Source: Hypericum androsaemum | Lineage: Eukaryota; Streptophyta; Magnoliopsida; Malpighiales; Hypericaceae | Reading direction: 5' to 3' | DNA: 64,000 nt | NCBI GenBank assembly: GCA_963995505.1 | Contig: OZ023185.1 | Span: 806,001 to 870,000, forward strand | Shown: in pieces, positions 35,215 to 44,901 of the stretch | Layout: each line of letters opens with the position of its first letter | Numbering within the stretch: position 1 is the stretch's first letter | Position numbers and translations under genes: made by a program | The notes under the pieces: model-generated | What the model was told of the DNA's origin: nothing | Databases searched by the model: none | The model's input: the letters and a program-made list of their open reading frames with translations, nothing else

Positions 35215-35774
35215 ATGTGGCAGAAGAAGTTGATAGCAATGAAGAACCGTCTAGTTACTCAGATGATGTGAAATCGAAGGACTCTACTAGATGGTTAGTT
35301 GCTATAGAGGAAGAGGTGGAATTCCTTCATAAGAACAATACTTGGGAGATTACTAAGCTGCCTAAGGATAAGAAGGTTGTCAGTTGCAAGTGGATATTCA
35401 AGAAGAAGGATGGTATTCCTGAAGTTGAAGAGTCTAGATACAAGGCTAGGCTAATGGCTAGAGGTTATAGTCAGATTCTTAGCGTGGACTTTAATGAGGT
35501 ATTTTTACTAGTTGTGAAGTATACCTCGATTCATTCTCTTCTTGGCATTATCGTTATGTAGGATTTGGAGCTTGAATAGCTTGATGTGAAGATAGCTTTC
35601 TTGAATGGAGAGCTTGAGGAGCTGATTTATATGGCACAGCCTGAGAATTTTTATGTTGAAGGTAAAAGACCATGTGTGCTTGTTGAAGAAGTCTTTGTAT
35701 GGCCTTAACCAGTCTCCGAGGTAGTGGTATAAAAGGTTTGATTCCTTTACGATTTCTCATAATTATGAGAGGAA

Positions 35775-35937
35775 CAAGTATGATAGTTGTGTTTACCTGA
35801 AAAGGTTGTGCAACGGTTTCCACGTGTATTTGCTCCTGTATGTGGATGACATACAGGAGCAAGTATGATAGTTGTGTTTACCTGAAAAGGTTGTGCAACG
35901 GTTCCCACGTGTATTTGCTCCTGTATGTGGCTGACAT
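35775..35937 (+). repeat. 78-bp tandem duplication in the reverse transcriptase with a hairpin at the junction
   Basis: 35775-35852 is repeated at 35860-35937 with only a few changes, separated by the 7 bases ACAGGAG. Those 7 bases together with the flanks make ATACAGGAGC (35851-35860) the exact reverse complement of GCTCCTGTAT (35832-35841), a 10-bp stem with a 9-base loop. The first copy keeps YVDD but then runs into junction sequence. The second copy reads YVAD, so the catalytic aspartate pair is lost in the part that continues in frame. Confidence 0.85.
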
Positions 35938-36414
35938 GTTAATTGCTGCTAATGACAAAGGAGATGTGAGAAAACTCAAAGTTCTATTGAGTAGCGAGTT
36001 TGAGATGAAAGATTTGGGTCCTGCTAAGAAGATTCTTGGAATGGATATTGCCAGAGATGGAAGAGCAAAGAACTTATTTATGAATCAGGAAAGTTACATT
36101 AAAAAAGTGTTTGACAGGTTCGATGTGACTGGCAATCCTGTGAATACTCCTCTTGAATTATGAAATTATTTCAGAATCAGGAGAGTTACATCGACAAATA
36201 TAGAACCTAATATCTAATTCAAATCTCCTGTGACTTGAATAACTCCCACGAAACTCTTGGAGAGCAGAGGCAATTGTCCGTAACACTTGGACATGAACTT
36301 CTCTCGAAGTCCGGCCTGAAAAAAATAAAGTGTCTGATTGATATATTTCACTACCAATTCGTCACACGTATAATAGTTCTTATTATTAATAAGAATGATC
36401 CATAACAACCATAT

Positions 36415-37623
36415 TCAAGCATCGTCGGGATTGGCCAAAATGTGGGCTTCAATAGCCTTGAGTACGGCAATACCCTTCTCCTTGCCGGCCTTAATCTCCT
36501 CCGGCTTGATCTCGTTGTCTCCGATGGTGTAATAGTTGCTTCTGCTCTTGCAAATCGACCCTCCGGAATTAGGGCAAGCCTCAAACTTAACCTCGTTGGA
36601 GATCTTCTCAATCCTCCCAGCTAACGCGTCGCCTTCAATTATAGAGTAGGCGTAGTAGTACTTGTCCTTGTCAAGTGCATCACTTCTCTCCTTCATGTAC
36701 TTAATTGGGCTCCCTGGACCAGAAATTATATGTACGTGAATGATCTCCAATCTAAAATATCAATGCTCTAGGTAGGTAGAGTCTTTGACTAGAAGCACCC
36801 AATATCCCGATGTCAACTAGTTTGATTAATTCTTATTCAAGTTGGGTTGGTCGTATCAAGATGAAACTTCTGTACCAAATAATTTTTATACGTAAAAGTT
36901 TATTATCCAAAAAAAATCACCAAATGTGCACAAATCCAATACACCAGGACATATAAATAGACAACTAAAGGCATAACATGCACTAAGTTAGTTAAACATA
37001 GTTCCTTGTCACCCCAAATTTTCACCTAATTCCATCAAATGCATCCTCTGATTATGGACCACTCAATCACATTGGCTTCAAACTTTGAAGAATCATAGTC
37101 AACGACCTTATAAATTGAATCCCATTTTGATTTCGTTGATAACTTTTAGAGAATCCGAGGCTTCTCAATACCAAGTTTTAACATAGTTGTGTTACTATGA
37201 CTCTAATTTAGACTTATAGTTAGGCTAAAATCAAGATTAGTTGATCCACGTAGTCGGTGATTGATTAAGTGGAGTCTAATTCATTCATTGCAAACCTAGC
37301 AAGCAGTCAATAGATGATAGACATAATTCAATTATTTATTACGGTATATCTTATACTATCTTGATATGATCTGCCTCTATCAATAAGGAATTTTCTTAAA
37401 ACAGGAAGATCGAGTTTTTTTTCTTTTCGATTTTGGTACCTTGGGGGAACGTGACAAGCTTTAGGGTACCAGGACCTCCATCACCTTCAATAACTTGGAT
37501 ACTCTTTATTGCCTGAGGCATTAGCTTGGGGATGAGCTTCTTCCCATCAAGGACAATAGCCTTGAACAACTTTGAAGGAGGAATTGAAGATGTGATCTCC
37601 AATTCATATGATACAACGCCCAT
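36415..37623 (-). CDS. PR-10/Bet v 1-type protein (cluster gene 1)
   Basis: Exon 1 is 37623-37440 and exon 2 is 36713-36415, joined phase 1 across a 726-bp GT-AG intron at the conserved PR-10 position, giving 160 residues. PR-10 proteins are small cytosolic proteins with a seven-strand sheet wrapped round a long C-terminal helix; they bind hydrophobic ligands such as cytokinins, flavonoids or steroids. Visible landmarks are the start MGVVSYELEI, the glycine-rich loop GDGGPGTLK, SPIKYMKERSDALDKDKYYY, and the C-terminal helix KAGKEKGIAVLKAIEAHILA. It is the most divergent of the five copies: TFPQG replaces the usual NFGDG before the intron, and the second half has unusual residues (NSGGSICKSRSNYYT). 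Intact by reading; ligand unknown. Confidence 0.85.
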
Positions 37624-38213
37624 TTTAATTATTATTTTTTCTACAATTGTAAACTTTAGAGTAAACTGAATTAATTTGGTATTTATGCGTTGGAGATGAG
37701 AATAATGTTTGGGGTTATGGGAATTTTCGCCTAATTGGCTGATCATGATCTTGTTTGACATCCAATGCATATTGTTAGCTTGTGAATGGATCATATTTGA
37801 TCATTTTGACTTATGTGCCGTCCTAGTTGAATTATATATACATCTTTTTTTTATCCAATGCCTTCACGTTTTTATTATGAAAATGGTGGGCTATTTTTTC
37901 GAAACATTTGATAAGTTGAATAATCCAAATAGAATAAAACTATAAATATATCAAAATAATTTATAATGAATTTTAACAGTCAATATACCCGAAACGCAAA
38001 CTTGATCTCTTGGTTCAATCCAGTGATCCGGTGGCAAAGTATTTGTTCGTTCAAGTAAAATATGTCTAAACTCGAGACTTTGACCGTGTTTTTACCTAAA
38101 ATAGATTCCAATAAACTAAATAGATATTTTATATATTTTGGTGCTACTTGACAAAAAACAATATCAAAGATCTAAAATATGTAGATGAAGATTACTCTTT
38201 CTTAGTATATGCG
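37624..38213. other. Upstream region of PR-10 gene 1
   Basis: AT-rich with no other gene. TATATATACA near 37834 (reverse complement on the coding strand) is a possible TATA region, but no box matching those of genes 3-5 was found. Confidence 0.4.
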
Positions 38214-38283
38214 TGGGGCATGGCCAAGCGATAAGACAACGGTTTTGGTCCCGATATTCGAGGGTTCGACTCCTTTTGTCCCA
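38214..38283 (+). tRNA. tRNA-Gln(UUG)-like sequence, probably a plastid-derived pseudo-tRNA
   Basis: The sequence closely follows plastid trnQ-UUG: TGGGGCATGGCCAAGCGATA at the start, CGGTTTTGGTCCCG in the anticodon arm (anticodon TTG) and GGGTTCGACTCC in the T arm. The 7-bp acceptor stem TGGGGCA/TGTCCCA pairs with one G-T. The anticodon stem has lost a G compared with the plastid gene and the D stem has a mismatch (GCC/GAC), so function is doubtful. Length is 70 instead of 72. Confidence 0.6.
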
Positions 38284-38318
38284 CCGTCTACATAGAATGA
38301 GTATTGAACAACTGAACG

Positions 38319-38389
38319 AGGCGTGTGGCCGAGTGATAAGGCATCGAGTATTTTACCCGTCGTTGGAGGTTTGAATCCTCTCGCGCCCA
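38319..38389 (+). tRNA. Second, more degenerate tRNA-like sequence
   Basis: About 35 bases after the first one. It has box A-like TGGCCGAGTGATAAGGC, box B-like GGTTTGAATCC, and acceptor strands GGCGTG/CGCGCC that pair over 6 bp. The anticodon region (TCGAGTATTTTACCCGT) has poor pairing and lacks the invariant U33 in the most natural fold, so no isotype can be given. It looks like a pseudo-tRNA related to the first copy or the head of a tRNA-derived SINE. Confidence 0.45.
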
Positions 38390-38889
38390 CTACTTCCATC
38401 CCTAGAATCCTAAAATAAGATGGATGGGTGGTGCATTTTTTTTCGAGAATAAGAAAAGAAAATTATAATACTGCGAGTGTTTGTTTTACCTGCATGTCTT
38501 GAAGAGGCGACTGTTTTCACCCCATTGCTAAGTACACACTCGACTGAATTAATACAAATCGGTTTAACACAACAACACAAGTACACAATCGACCGAATTA
38601 ATACAAATCGACCGCCACACATAATTAAGTGATCGGAAAAAGAAATCCATGCTTATTATTTTGAGGAAACAACAGGAATTATTAGTAGACGTTGGTGCAG
38701 AGATCATTATCAAGGTTAAAATACATCTCGGTCCGATAATTGGAGATACTATATCGTCAAAAGACACTTAGTTACAAGTTGGTTCCTCCAATCGATAAAT
38801 TAGAAGACCCGACTTGCAACTAGTTATCCGTGTCATTATATTATCTCCAATCATGAAAACCCTTATTTATTTTTTAATCCGTTAATTAA

Positions 38890-39712
38890 TCATGGGTTAG
38901 CCAAGAGATAGGCTTCAACTGTCTTGACCACTCCCATGCTCCTCTCTCTGGTGGCTTGAAGTTCCTCCTCTTTGATCTCCACAAAATCAGCACCATACAA
39001 AGTGGTGGAGATCTTGACAATGGATCCAACTGGATCCATTTGGGAGTCCTCAATTTTGATCTCGTTGTAGATCTTTTCCACATTTTCACCCAGCGCATCT
39101 CCTCCGATGACCGTATACCCATATATTGAATTTTCCTTGTCGATCTTATCCATCCTCTCCTTCACATGAGTGAGCGGGCTATCTGAAAAATTTGATGATT
39201 CATATATAAAACATAAAAATTATTTGACCTAATGTGACAAAGCATAGTAGAAATTGAAGAAAATTCATAATTCAATTTTAGATAAGGTTAACGTTGGTGT
39301 AAAAATTTACCTCTAAAAAAGTACTTGAATTTTTCATTACTCTTTTACTCGATTTCTTTTACTATAACCAATGGTTATGTTCAACCCAGAATATATATAT
39401 TTTGAAATTATTCTTCAAGTAGTGTACCATGCAAGTATTGAACACATTTTTTTTAAAGATAAATTTTTACACTATGATTGAAAACGTGATTTTGATGTTT
39501 GTAAATAACAAATATCGTAAGATACCCTCTCCAAACTTGAGTTCCTTGACAGAGCCAACCCCTCCATCTCCTTCAATAAGTTGGTAACTTTTGAGGATGC
39601 TTCGTGGAGCAATCTTGGGAATGATTTTGTGTGTACCATCAGCGAAAGCCTGGAAAAACCTGGTTCGTGGGATAGAACTTTGAACTTCGGTCCTGTAAGT
39701 AACTATAGTCAT
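38890..39712 (-). CDS. PR-10/Bet v 1-type protein (cluster gene 2)
   Basis: Exon 1 is 39712-39526 and exon 2 is 39182-38890, phase-1 intron of 343 bp, 159 residues. It starts MTIVTYRTEVQSSIPRTRFF. The family glycine-rich loop is canonical (EGDGGVGSVK) and the exon border falls after FGEG as in most PR-10 genes. Exon 2 begins DSPLTHVKERMDKID and the C-terminal helix is RERSMGVVKTVEAYLLANP. The start MTIVTY differs from the usual MG[IV]; no better start lies upstream in frame. CCTATAAAAGGCAC on the coding strand (about 39861-39874) is a likely TATA box about 150 bases upstream. It is intact by reading. Confidence 0.85.
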
Positions 39713-39874
39713 GATATGAGGCCCCTAAAACTCTTGTTGGAGCAAGAAAATGTAACAAAGTATGAACTATTAAAAATCTAGCAACGGTATTCTTCTCTTT
39801 ATAAATTACCAATGTTCTCTTTTCTCCAAGGAAATATATAAGGTGTCTCCGAAGAAACGGGTGCCTTTTATAGG

Positions 39875-41671
39875 CAAAGCCTCTAAGATAAAGCAAAATC
39901 TTTATTGTCCATCAATTTCTTTCAATAATTGTTGCCTAATAAATTGTTTGGCCCCTCCTTAATTTATTTTTCTTCAACTTGCCAACTTAATTGACATAGG
40001 CATGACCCGTGAATTTTAAGATACAAAACCCACTTATTGTCTAGCTAATTAGTTCATAGGAATTATTTATGCTTAATAGAACTTCTAATTTGCAAGATAT
40101 CAAATACTTGGCTATCCGGCGCTAAAATCGAATAAAAATAAATTATTCTAATTTAATAATTGATCTCAAATTTGTATCGTCAAATTACAGTTTTGTTAAA
40201 ATTCGGCAAATAGATTTCTTCTTATCTTTTTGAGCTGTTCGTTGTCGAGGACATTTGCCCAACTCAAATTTTACCTTTAGTACACCATATTCTATTTTTA
40301 TTATATTTTCAGTAAATATAAAAAAATGCTTTCAATATATTTTTTTTTTGAAAAGTATATGTATTAAAAATACCATGGAATATATAACCTATTTAGAATG
40401 GTATTCCCCCACCATGGAGCAAAACGAGATTATGACCGCCGGCCTTGTCAAAACCCTAGTACACCAAAATCCGTAGGAAAAAGGATAGGAAATACTTATT
40501 TTGACGTTGATATCGCAAAAATAATGCCACTCCGTCAAAATAAAATCTAAGAAATATATCTTTTTATCTCTCAATTATTTTATAACTTCAATATAAGTTA
40601 ATTTTTTATATGTATAATCATCCTTGTTCGCTGCTACGCCAAATTAGCCGACACCGATTAAATTACCATCCATTAATTGAAGCTGTGAGAGTCGGTAACA
40701 CTTTTTCTTGGAAATTGGTAGGCATGGTACAACTAGTCCTCTCTCTAATAGCTCCATGAGTGTTGGCACCGAATAATAATCAATGTAATGATAGGTTAAT
40801 TTAAATTCGAATTTGAAAATTGTCGAATTTTTCGACAAGCCTGAGCCCAAGCCATTATAGTTTTTTTTTTCAGAAGGCCATTATAGTAGTTGGTGTCGCT
40901 TTCGGATGCTTAAAACAGATGATAATTGAGAAAAGGTTCTTTGGTAGGGCCCATTTGTGCATGGGGCCGGCCATTCATGAGAGACTGGCCCATTGTAAGA
41001 ATCCAGATACTTGATCGGAAGATTTAAGCCACGTTTACATGGGCTGCCATGATCTTGGATTGGAAAAAATAAAATACAAGTATGGACCTACATAAATAAT
41101 TGATATTTTAAAATAAAAAATGATGCGCAAAAGTTACATTTTTCAAATAAATACGTGTATCTCTACATAATACCAATATAAACTAACCAAACCATCAAGT
41201 CATGACACATATAAAATATAATATTTAGAGAATCGTCTACTAAATAATAAATTGGGAGTCAGTATTCGATTCCAATATTTAAAAAATAACCAAAAGACGA
41301 CCAACGATCCTTCCTTTTTCCCTGTTTAACTAGTCGGACAAATTTTTTTTAAACATGTATTATTAATTATTTTCGGTTTAACCACCATCTTGGTAAAGGT
41401 ACAAAAGGACCTCAATTTGATCTCGGATCACGATTCGAACGATCAGATCGTCAATCAATCTGCAATTTTTAAAAACTCTAAATCGCACCATTTATTATTC
41501 ATTCAAAGACGGAACACTTTTTTTGTTGAATTGCGAGACAGAAGAGCAAAAGAACTTTGAATACGGTTATTAATCCCCACAGGAAACTGGTCTAACCGCC
41601 AAGCCCACCAGAGAAATTAAAGAAAACCCAACAAAGAACACAAGTACATATCCACCCTCTTATAAATCAAA
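39875..41671. other. Intergenic region between PR-10 genes 2 and 3
   Basis: AT-rich, no gene or bounded element recognised in about 1.8 kb. Confidence 0.55.
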
Positions 41672-42325
41672 TCAAGGATTGGCGATGAGATAGGCCTCGA
41701 CTGCCTTGAACATTCCCCTGGACATCTCTTTGCGGGCCTTCACTTCCTCCTCGTTGGGCTCGAACCCTTCGGGGGTATGGATCTTGCTGCTACCCTTAAC
41801 GATGCACCCTCCACCTGGGGCGGCCTCGAACTTGGCTTCGGTGTAGACCTTCTCGACCTTCTTCGCCTCGAAGCCGTCGCTTTCGAATACGGTGAAGCCG
41901 AAGATGAAGTTCTCCCTGTCCACTATCTCCACTCTCTCCTTCACGTACTTGAACGGGCTTGCTGCAAATAATTCAGACATGTATTAAAACGACACGAAGA
42001 CAAAAAACATTTGGCCTAATAGTTGGAAGAATAGGAGGTGTAACATTAATGTAAAATGTATCTATACAAAAAACGACGTGAAATGAATCGAATAATCCAT
42101 ATTTGAGTCGTGAATCACGATAAGTATCTAGTGAAACGTACCATCTCCGAAGTTAAGTTGCTTGATGGTACCGACTCCTCCTTCTCCTTCAAGTACGTCG
42201 ATGCCTTTGATGGCATGGGGAACAGCCTTTGGGATGATGGTATGCCCATCGTCAACCATGGCAGCGAAAAGCTTAGCCGGGGGAAGGCTGGTAGCGACCT
42301 CCGTCTCAAAAGTTACAATACCCAT
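41672..42325 (-). CDS. PR-10/Bet v 1-type protein (cluster gene 3)
   Basis: Exon 1 is 42325-42142 and exon 2 is 41961-41672, phase-1 intron of 180 bp, 157 residues. It starts MGIVTFETEVATSLPPAKLF, with the glycine-rich loop EGEGGVGTIK complete and LNFGDG at the exon edge. Exon 2 reads ASPFKYVKERVEIVDREN, then KVYTEAKFEAAPGGG, and the helix KEMSRGMFKAVEAYLIANP. Codon use is clearly more GC-rich than in the other four copies, especially in exon 2. A TATA box (CTATAAATAG, 42447-42438) lies 113 bases before the ATG. Of the five copies it looks the most like a standard, active PR-10 gene. Confidence 0.9.
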
Positions 42326-42437
42326 AATCGAAATTGGAATTTGAGAAGAGGGAAATGTATAATCTATGTATGATCTTAGACTATCTTAGTTAAGTGTCTT
42401 TGTTCACTGTTGATGAAAAGCAAGAGAGTCCTGGGCG

Positions 42438-42447
42438 CTATTTATAG
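42438..42447 (-). promoter_or_regulatory. TATA box of PR-10 gene 3
   Basis: CTATAAATAG followed by CGC on the coding strand. The same CTATAAATAGCG core occurs at the equivalent distance (95-113 bases before ATG) in genes 4 and 5. Confidence 0.65.
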
Positions 42448-42940
42448 ATGGTGATGCATTGTTCCATCGATGTTTCATTAAATTATCAGATTCACGAATA
42501 TATTTGTTATATGATCTTCTGTTATTGTTAATTAAATCAACTAGTTATTTTAATTTGACCAATAAATCTCGAGTTCGAACTATCAAAAATATATCAATGT
42601 TAAGTGCACTTATAAAAAAACTGTGTTAAATATTTGATAAAAAAATGTGTTACCATCTGACTCGAATTAAAATAAACGTGTTTTATTATCAACCAAAAAA
42701 ATGTTAATGTTTTATCGTAAAAAATACACGCGTGTTCGTAGGAGGACAACATGATTAGAATATAAGACGTTGATCCATGGTTAGTACATAATAATTTCCT
42801 TCTGGAATAAGCTCGACGGTGCTTGATATGGTAACTTTTTTATACGTGTAAAATAAATTAGGTTATACTGAAAGTTGAAAGTTGTTTGGGAGCAGCAACA
42901 ATTACAACCTAAATTTTGGATATTTGCAATCACGTCCTAA
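42448..42940. other. Upstream region of PR-10 gene 3
   Basis: AT-rich promoter-side sequence, no further gene; ends at the MULE. Confidence 0.5.
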
Positions 42941-43796
42941 GGGAAAAGTCCACTTTAGTACCCTGTGGTATCGACCAAAATTACTTTAGTACCCTGTGGT
43001 AAAAAACCGATCAATTGAGTCATACTTATTCCAATTAACATCAAAAAGGGCCTCGGGCAGCTGCCCGGAGCTGCCCGAACCTACCCAAACCCTGCCCGGA
43101 CTACGTGGCGCCACGTGGAGAGGAGGAGGAGGAGGCGGGGAGGAGGAGGAGGAGGAAGAGGACGCGCGGAGGAGGAGGAGGAGGGGAGGAGGAGGAGGAG
43201 GAGGACGCAGAGGAGGAGGAGGCGGAGGAGGAGGACGCGGAGAGGAGGAGGAGGACGTGGAGGAGGAGGACGCGGAGGAGGAGGAGGAGGAGGAGGAGGA
43301 GGAGGACGCGGAGGAGGAGGAGGAGGAGGGGAGGAGGACGCGGAGGACGCGGAGGAGGAGGAGGAGGGGAGGAGGAGGAGGAGGACGCGGAGAGGAGGAG
43401 GAGGACGTGGAGGAGGAGGAGGCGGAGGAGGAGGAGGAGGAGGAGGACGCGGAGGAGGAGGAGGAGGAGGAGGACGCGGAGGAGGAGGACGCGGAGGAGG
43501 AGGAGGAGGACGTGGAGGAGGAGGAGGAGGAGGAGGCGGAGGAGGAGGAGGAGGAGGAGGAGGAGGAGGAGGGAAGGAGATGGATGTCCACGTGACGCCA
43601 CGTCATCAAAAATTGGTGACATGGCTGGCCACGTAGCCCGGGCAGGGTTCGGGTAGGTTTGGGCAGCTCCGGGCAGCTGCCCGAGGCCCTTTTTGATGTT
43701 AATTGGAATAAGTATGACTCGATTGATCGGTTTTTTACCACAGGGTACTAAAGTGATTTTGATCGATACCACAGGGTACTAAAGTGAACTTTTCCC
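42941..43796. mobile_element. Mutator-like element with a polypurine core
   Basis: The terminal inverted repeats are about 175 bp long and nearly identical. They start GGGAAAAGTCCACTTTAGTA at the left; the right end is its reverse complement with scattered changes. Within each repeat TTTAGTACCCTGTGGTA occurs twice, and the inner part holds GGGCAGCTGCCCGGAGCTGC. The whole interior (about 43116-43572) is a GGA-type tract. No transposase is present, and the flanks (CACGTCCTAA and AAATTATTA) do not show a convincing 9-bp TSD, so one end may have changed after insertion. Confidence 0.75.
43116..43572 (+). repeat. (GGA)n polypurine tract with interspersed GGACGC/GGACGTGG
   Basis: About 450 bases of almost pure purine on the plus strand, organised as GGA triplets interrupted by ACGCGG and ACGTGG motifs. 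All six frames stay open, giving Glu-, Gly-, Arg-, Ser-, Leu- or Pro-rich artefacts of up to 250 codons; none is treated as a gene. The tract is bordered on the left by the 14-bp palindrome ACGTGGCGCCACGT and on the right by CCACGTGACGCCACGTCA. Such mirror-like purine tracts can form triplex DNA. Confidence 0.9.
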
Positions 43797-44354
43797 AAAT
43801 TATTATCTTCTTACGCATGTCAGATCAATCAATTTATTCAGTGCAATTCTGAATATCGTGTATAAAATACGATTTCAATCTCGGTACTTTAATGCGTCGT
43901 CTACGTTTACCATGAGCCAGACTAGTCCAATCATCTAAGAAGTTACAATATGTCTTATTGTACGAGACTGAGAGATACATCTTACTATAATAATGTAAAT
44001 TCCTTTTTTAGTCTGCCGCTTGGAAATGTCAATATTGCCCTTCTTTCTATTTCTTCTTCCCTTTTCAAGTCCTCCCCGAAGAACCAAACCGGGAAAAAGA
44101 ATAGAAAATTGTCAACCAATTGGAATCTCAACTAAACAAATAATCCATAGTAAGAATTCCATTTTCAGCCAAAACGGCACAACACTCCAAAGTAAACGGT
44201 ATTTCCTAAAGCTCAAGGATCAAAAACCCTAAACAATAAGTATCAAAAATTAAAAAAATTAAATCGTCGAGCTAGAGATAGATAGATAGCGGGGGAATGA
44301 TCGTCATCGTACCGGATAGGGAACAAGGAGTCGAGGAAAGAGCAAGGGGAAGGA
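43797..44354. other. Region between the polypurine MULE and the Copia element
   Basis: No gene recognised until the disrupted ORF region. GATAGATAGATAG lies near 44277, close to the left edge of the Copia insertion, and may belong to the 5' UTR of the ORF split off at 49293. Confidence 0.45.
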
Positions 44355-44359
44355 GATAT

Positions 44360-44808
44360 TGTTGGGAAACACGAGGGCCCCAAACACCACGCGAACAACT
44401 TCCGGAGCTAGAGATCGATGACAAGCACAAAGGAAACACACGCACACAAGAGTACGACACAAAGATTTGGTCACCCGGTTCGATCTAAACCGATCTACGT
44501 CCGGGGGCGTACCAAGCCAGGAGATTTCACTATATCAAGCTCGATCTACACTCTAGAGCTTCACTCGCTCAACAATGGTGTTTCTCTCTCTCCTCTTCTC
44601 TCTCTGTCTCTCTCTCTCTCTACACAAGGAAGAAGATGCATAAATAGTGACTGAGAGGTGGGTATTTATAGTGCCCACAGCCTAGGACTATTTGGTATCG
44701 GCAGGGGCAAAATCGTCCACCAGAAATCACATTTCTGGCCCCGGATGAATAGTGCCGAGTCAACATATGAACAGTACTCCGTATAGTACGAAGTCTCCAT
44801 ACCCAACA
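44360..44808 (-). repeat. 3' LTR of the complete Copia element
   Basis: 449 bp, TGTTGGGTATGGAGACTTCG at its 5' end on the minus strand, ending CGTGTTTCCCAACA. It contains a CT microsatellite and CTATAAATACCCACC as a TATA-type box. It is directly preceded on the minus strand by the polypurine tract CAGGTGGGAG (44820-44811). Confidence 0.95.
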
Positions 44809-44901
44809 ATCTCCCACCTGGAGACTGAGCCTCAACACTTGTCACCATTCACTTGATGACCTCCTTCTCCTCTTCACTTCTTGGTACGCCGGGTCTCTTC
44901 T

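Larger units (their letters stand above)
32239..36200 (+). mobile_element. Dead Copia (Tork/TNT1-like) retrotransposon lacking its 3' end
   Basis: The order is 5' LTR (32239-32515), primer site (32518 onward), a GC-rich leader, gag, protease/integrase and reverse transcriptase. Gag reads QLYLSDDILQDVLKETTTSS. The integrase part has SDLWGPSQVASKSGSKYML, KHLCTDN and TSQQNGVAKKMN, with acidic residues of the core visible but surrounding changes. The RT part has WIFKKKDG, a duplicated YVDD region and GMDIARDGRAKNLFM. Stops and frameshifts split it into at least six frames. RNase H and the 3' LTR are missing; sequence ends near 36163-36200. Confidence 0.85.

Noticed and set aside
38202..38399. 65-codon minus-strand ORF
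   Set aside because: It is the antisense of the two tRNA-like sequences.
42986..43772. Very long Ser-, Leu-, Glu-, Arg- or Gly-rich ORFs on both strands
   Set aside because: They are by-products of the (GGA)n tract, which contains no stop codons in any frame; there is no complex sequence in the interior.
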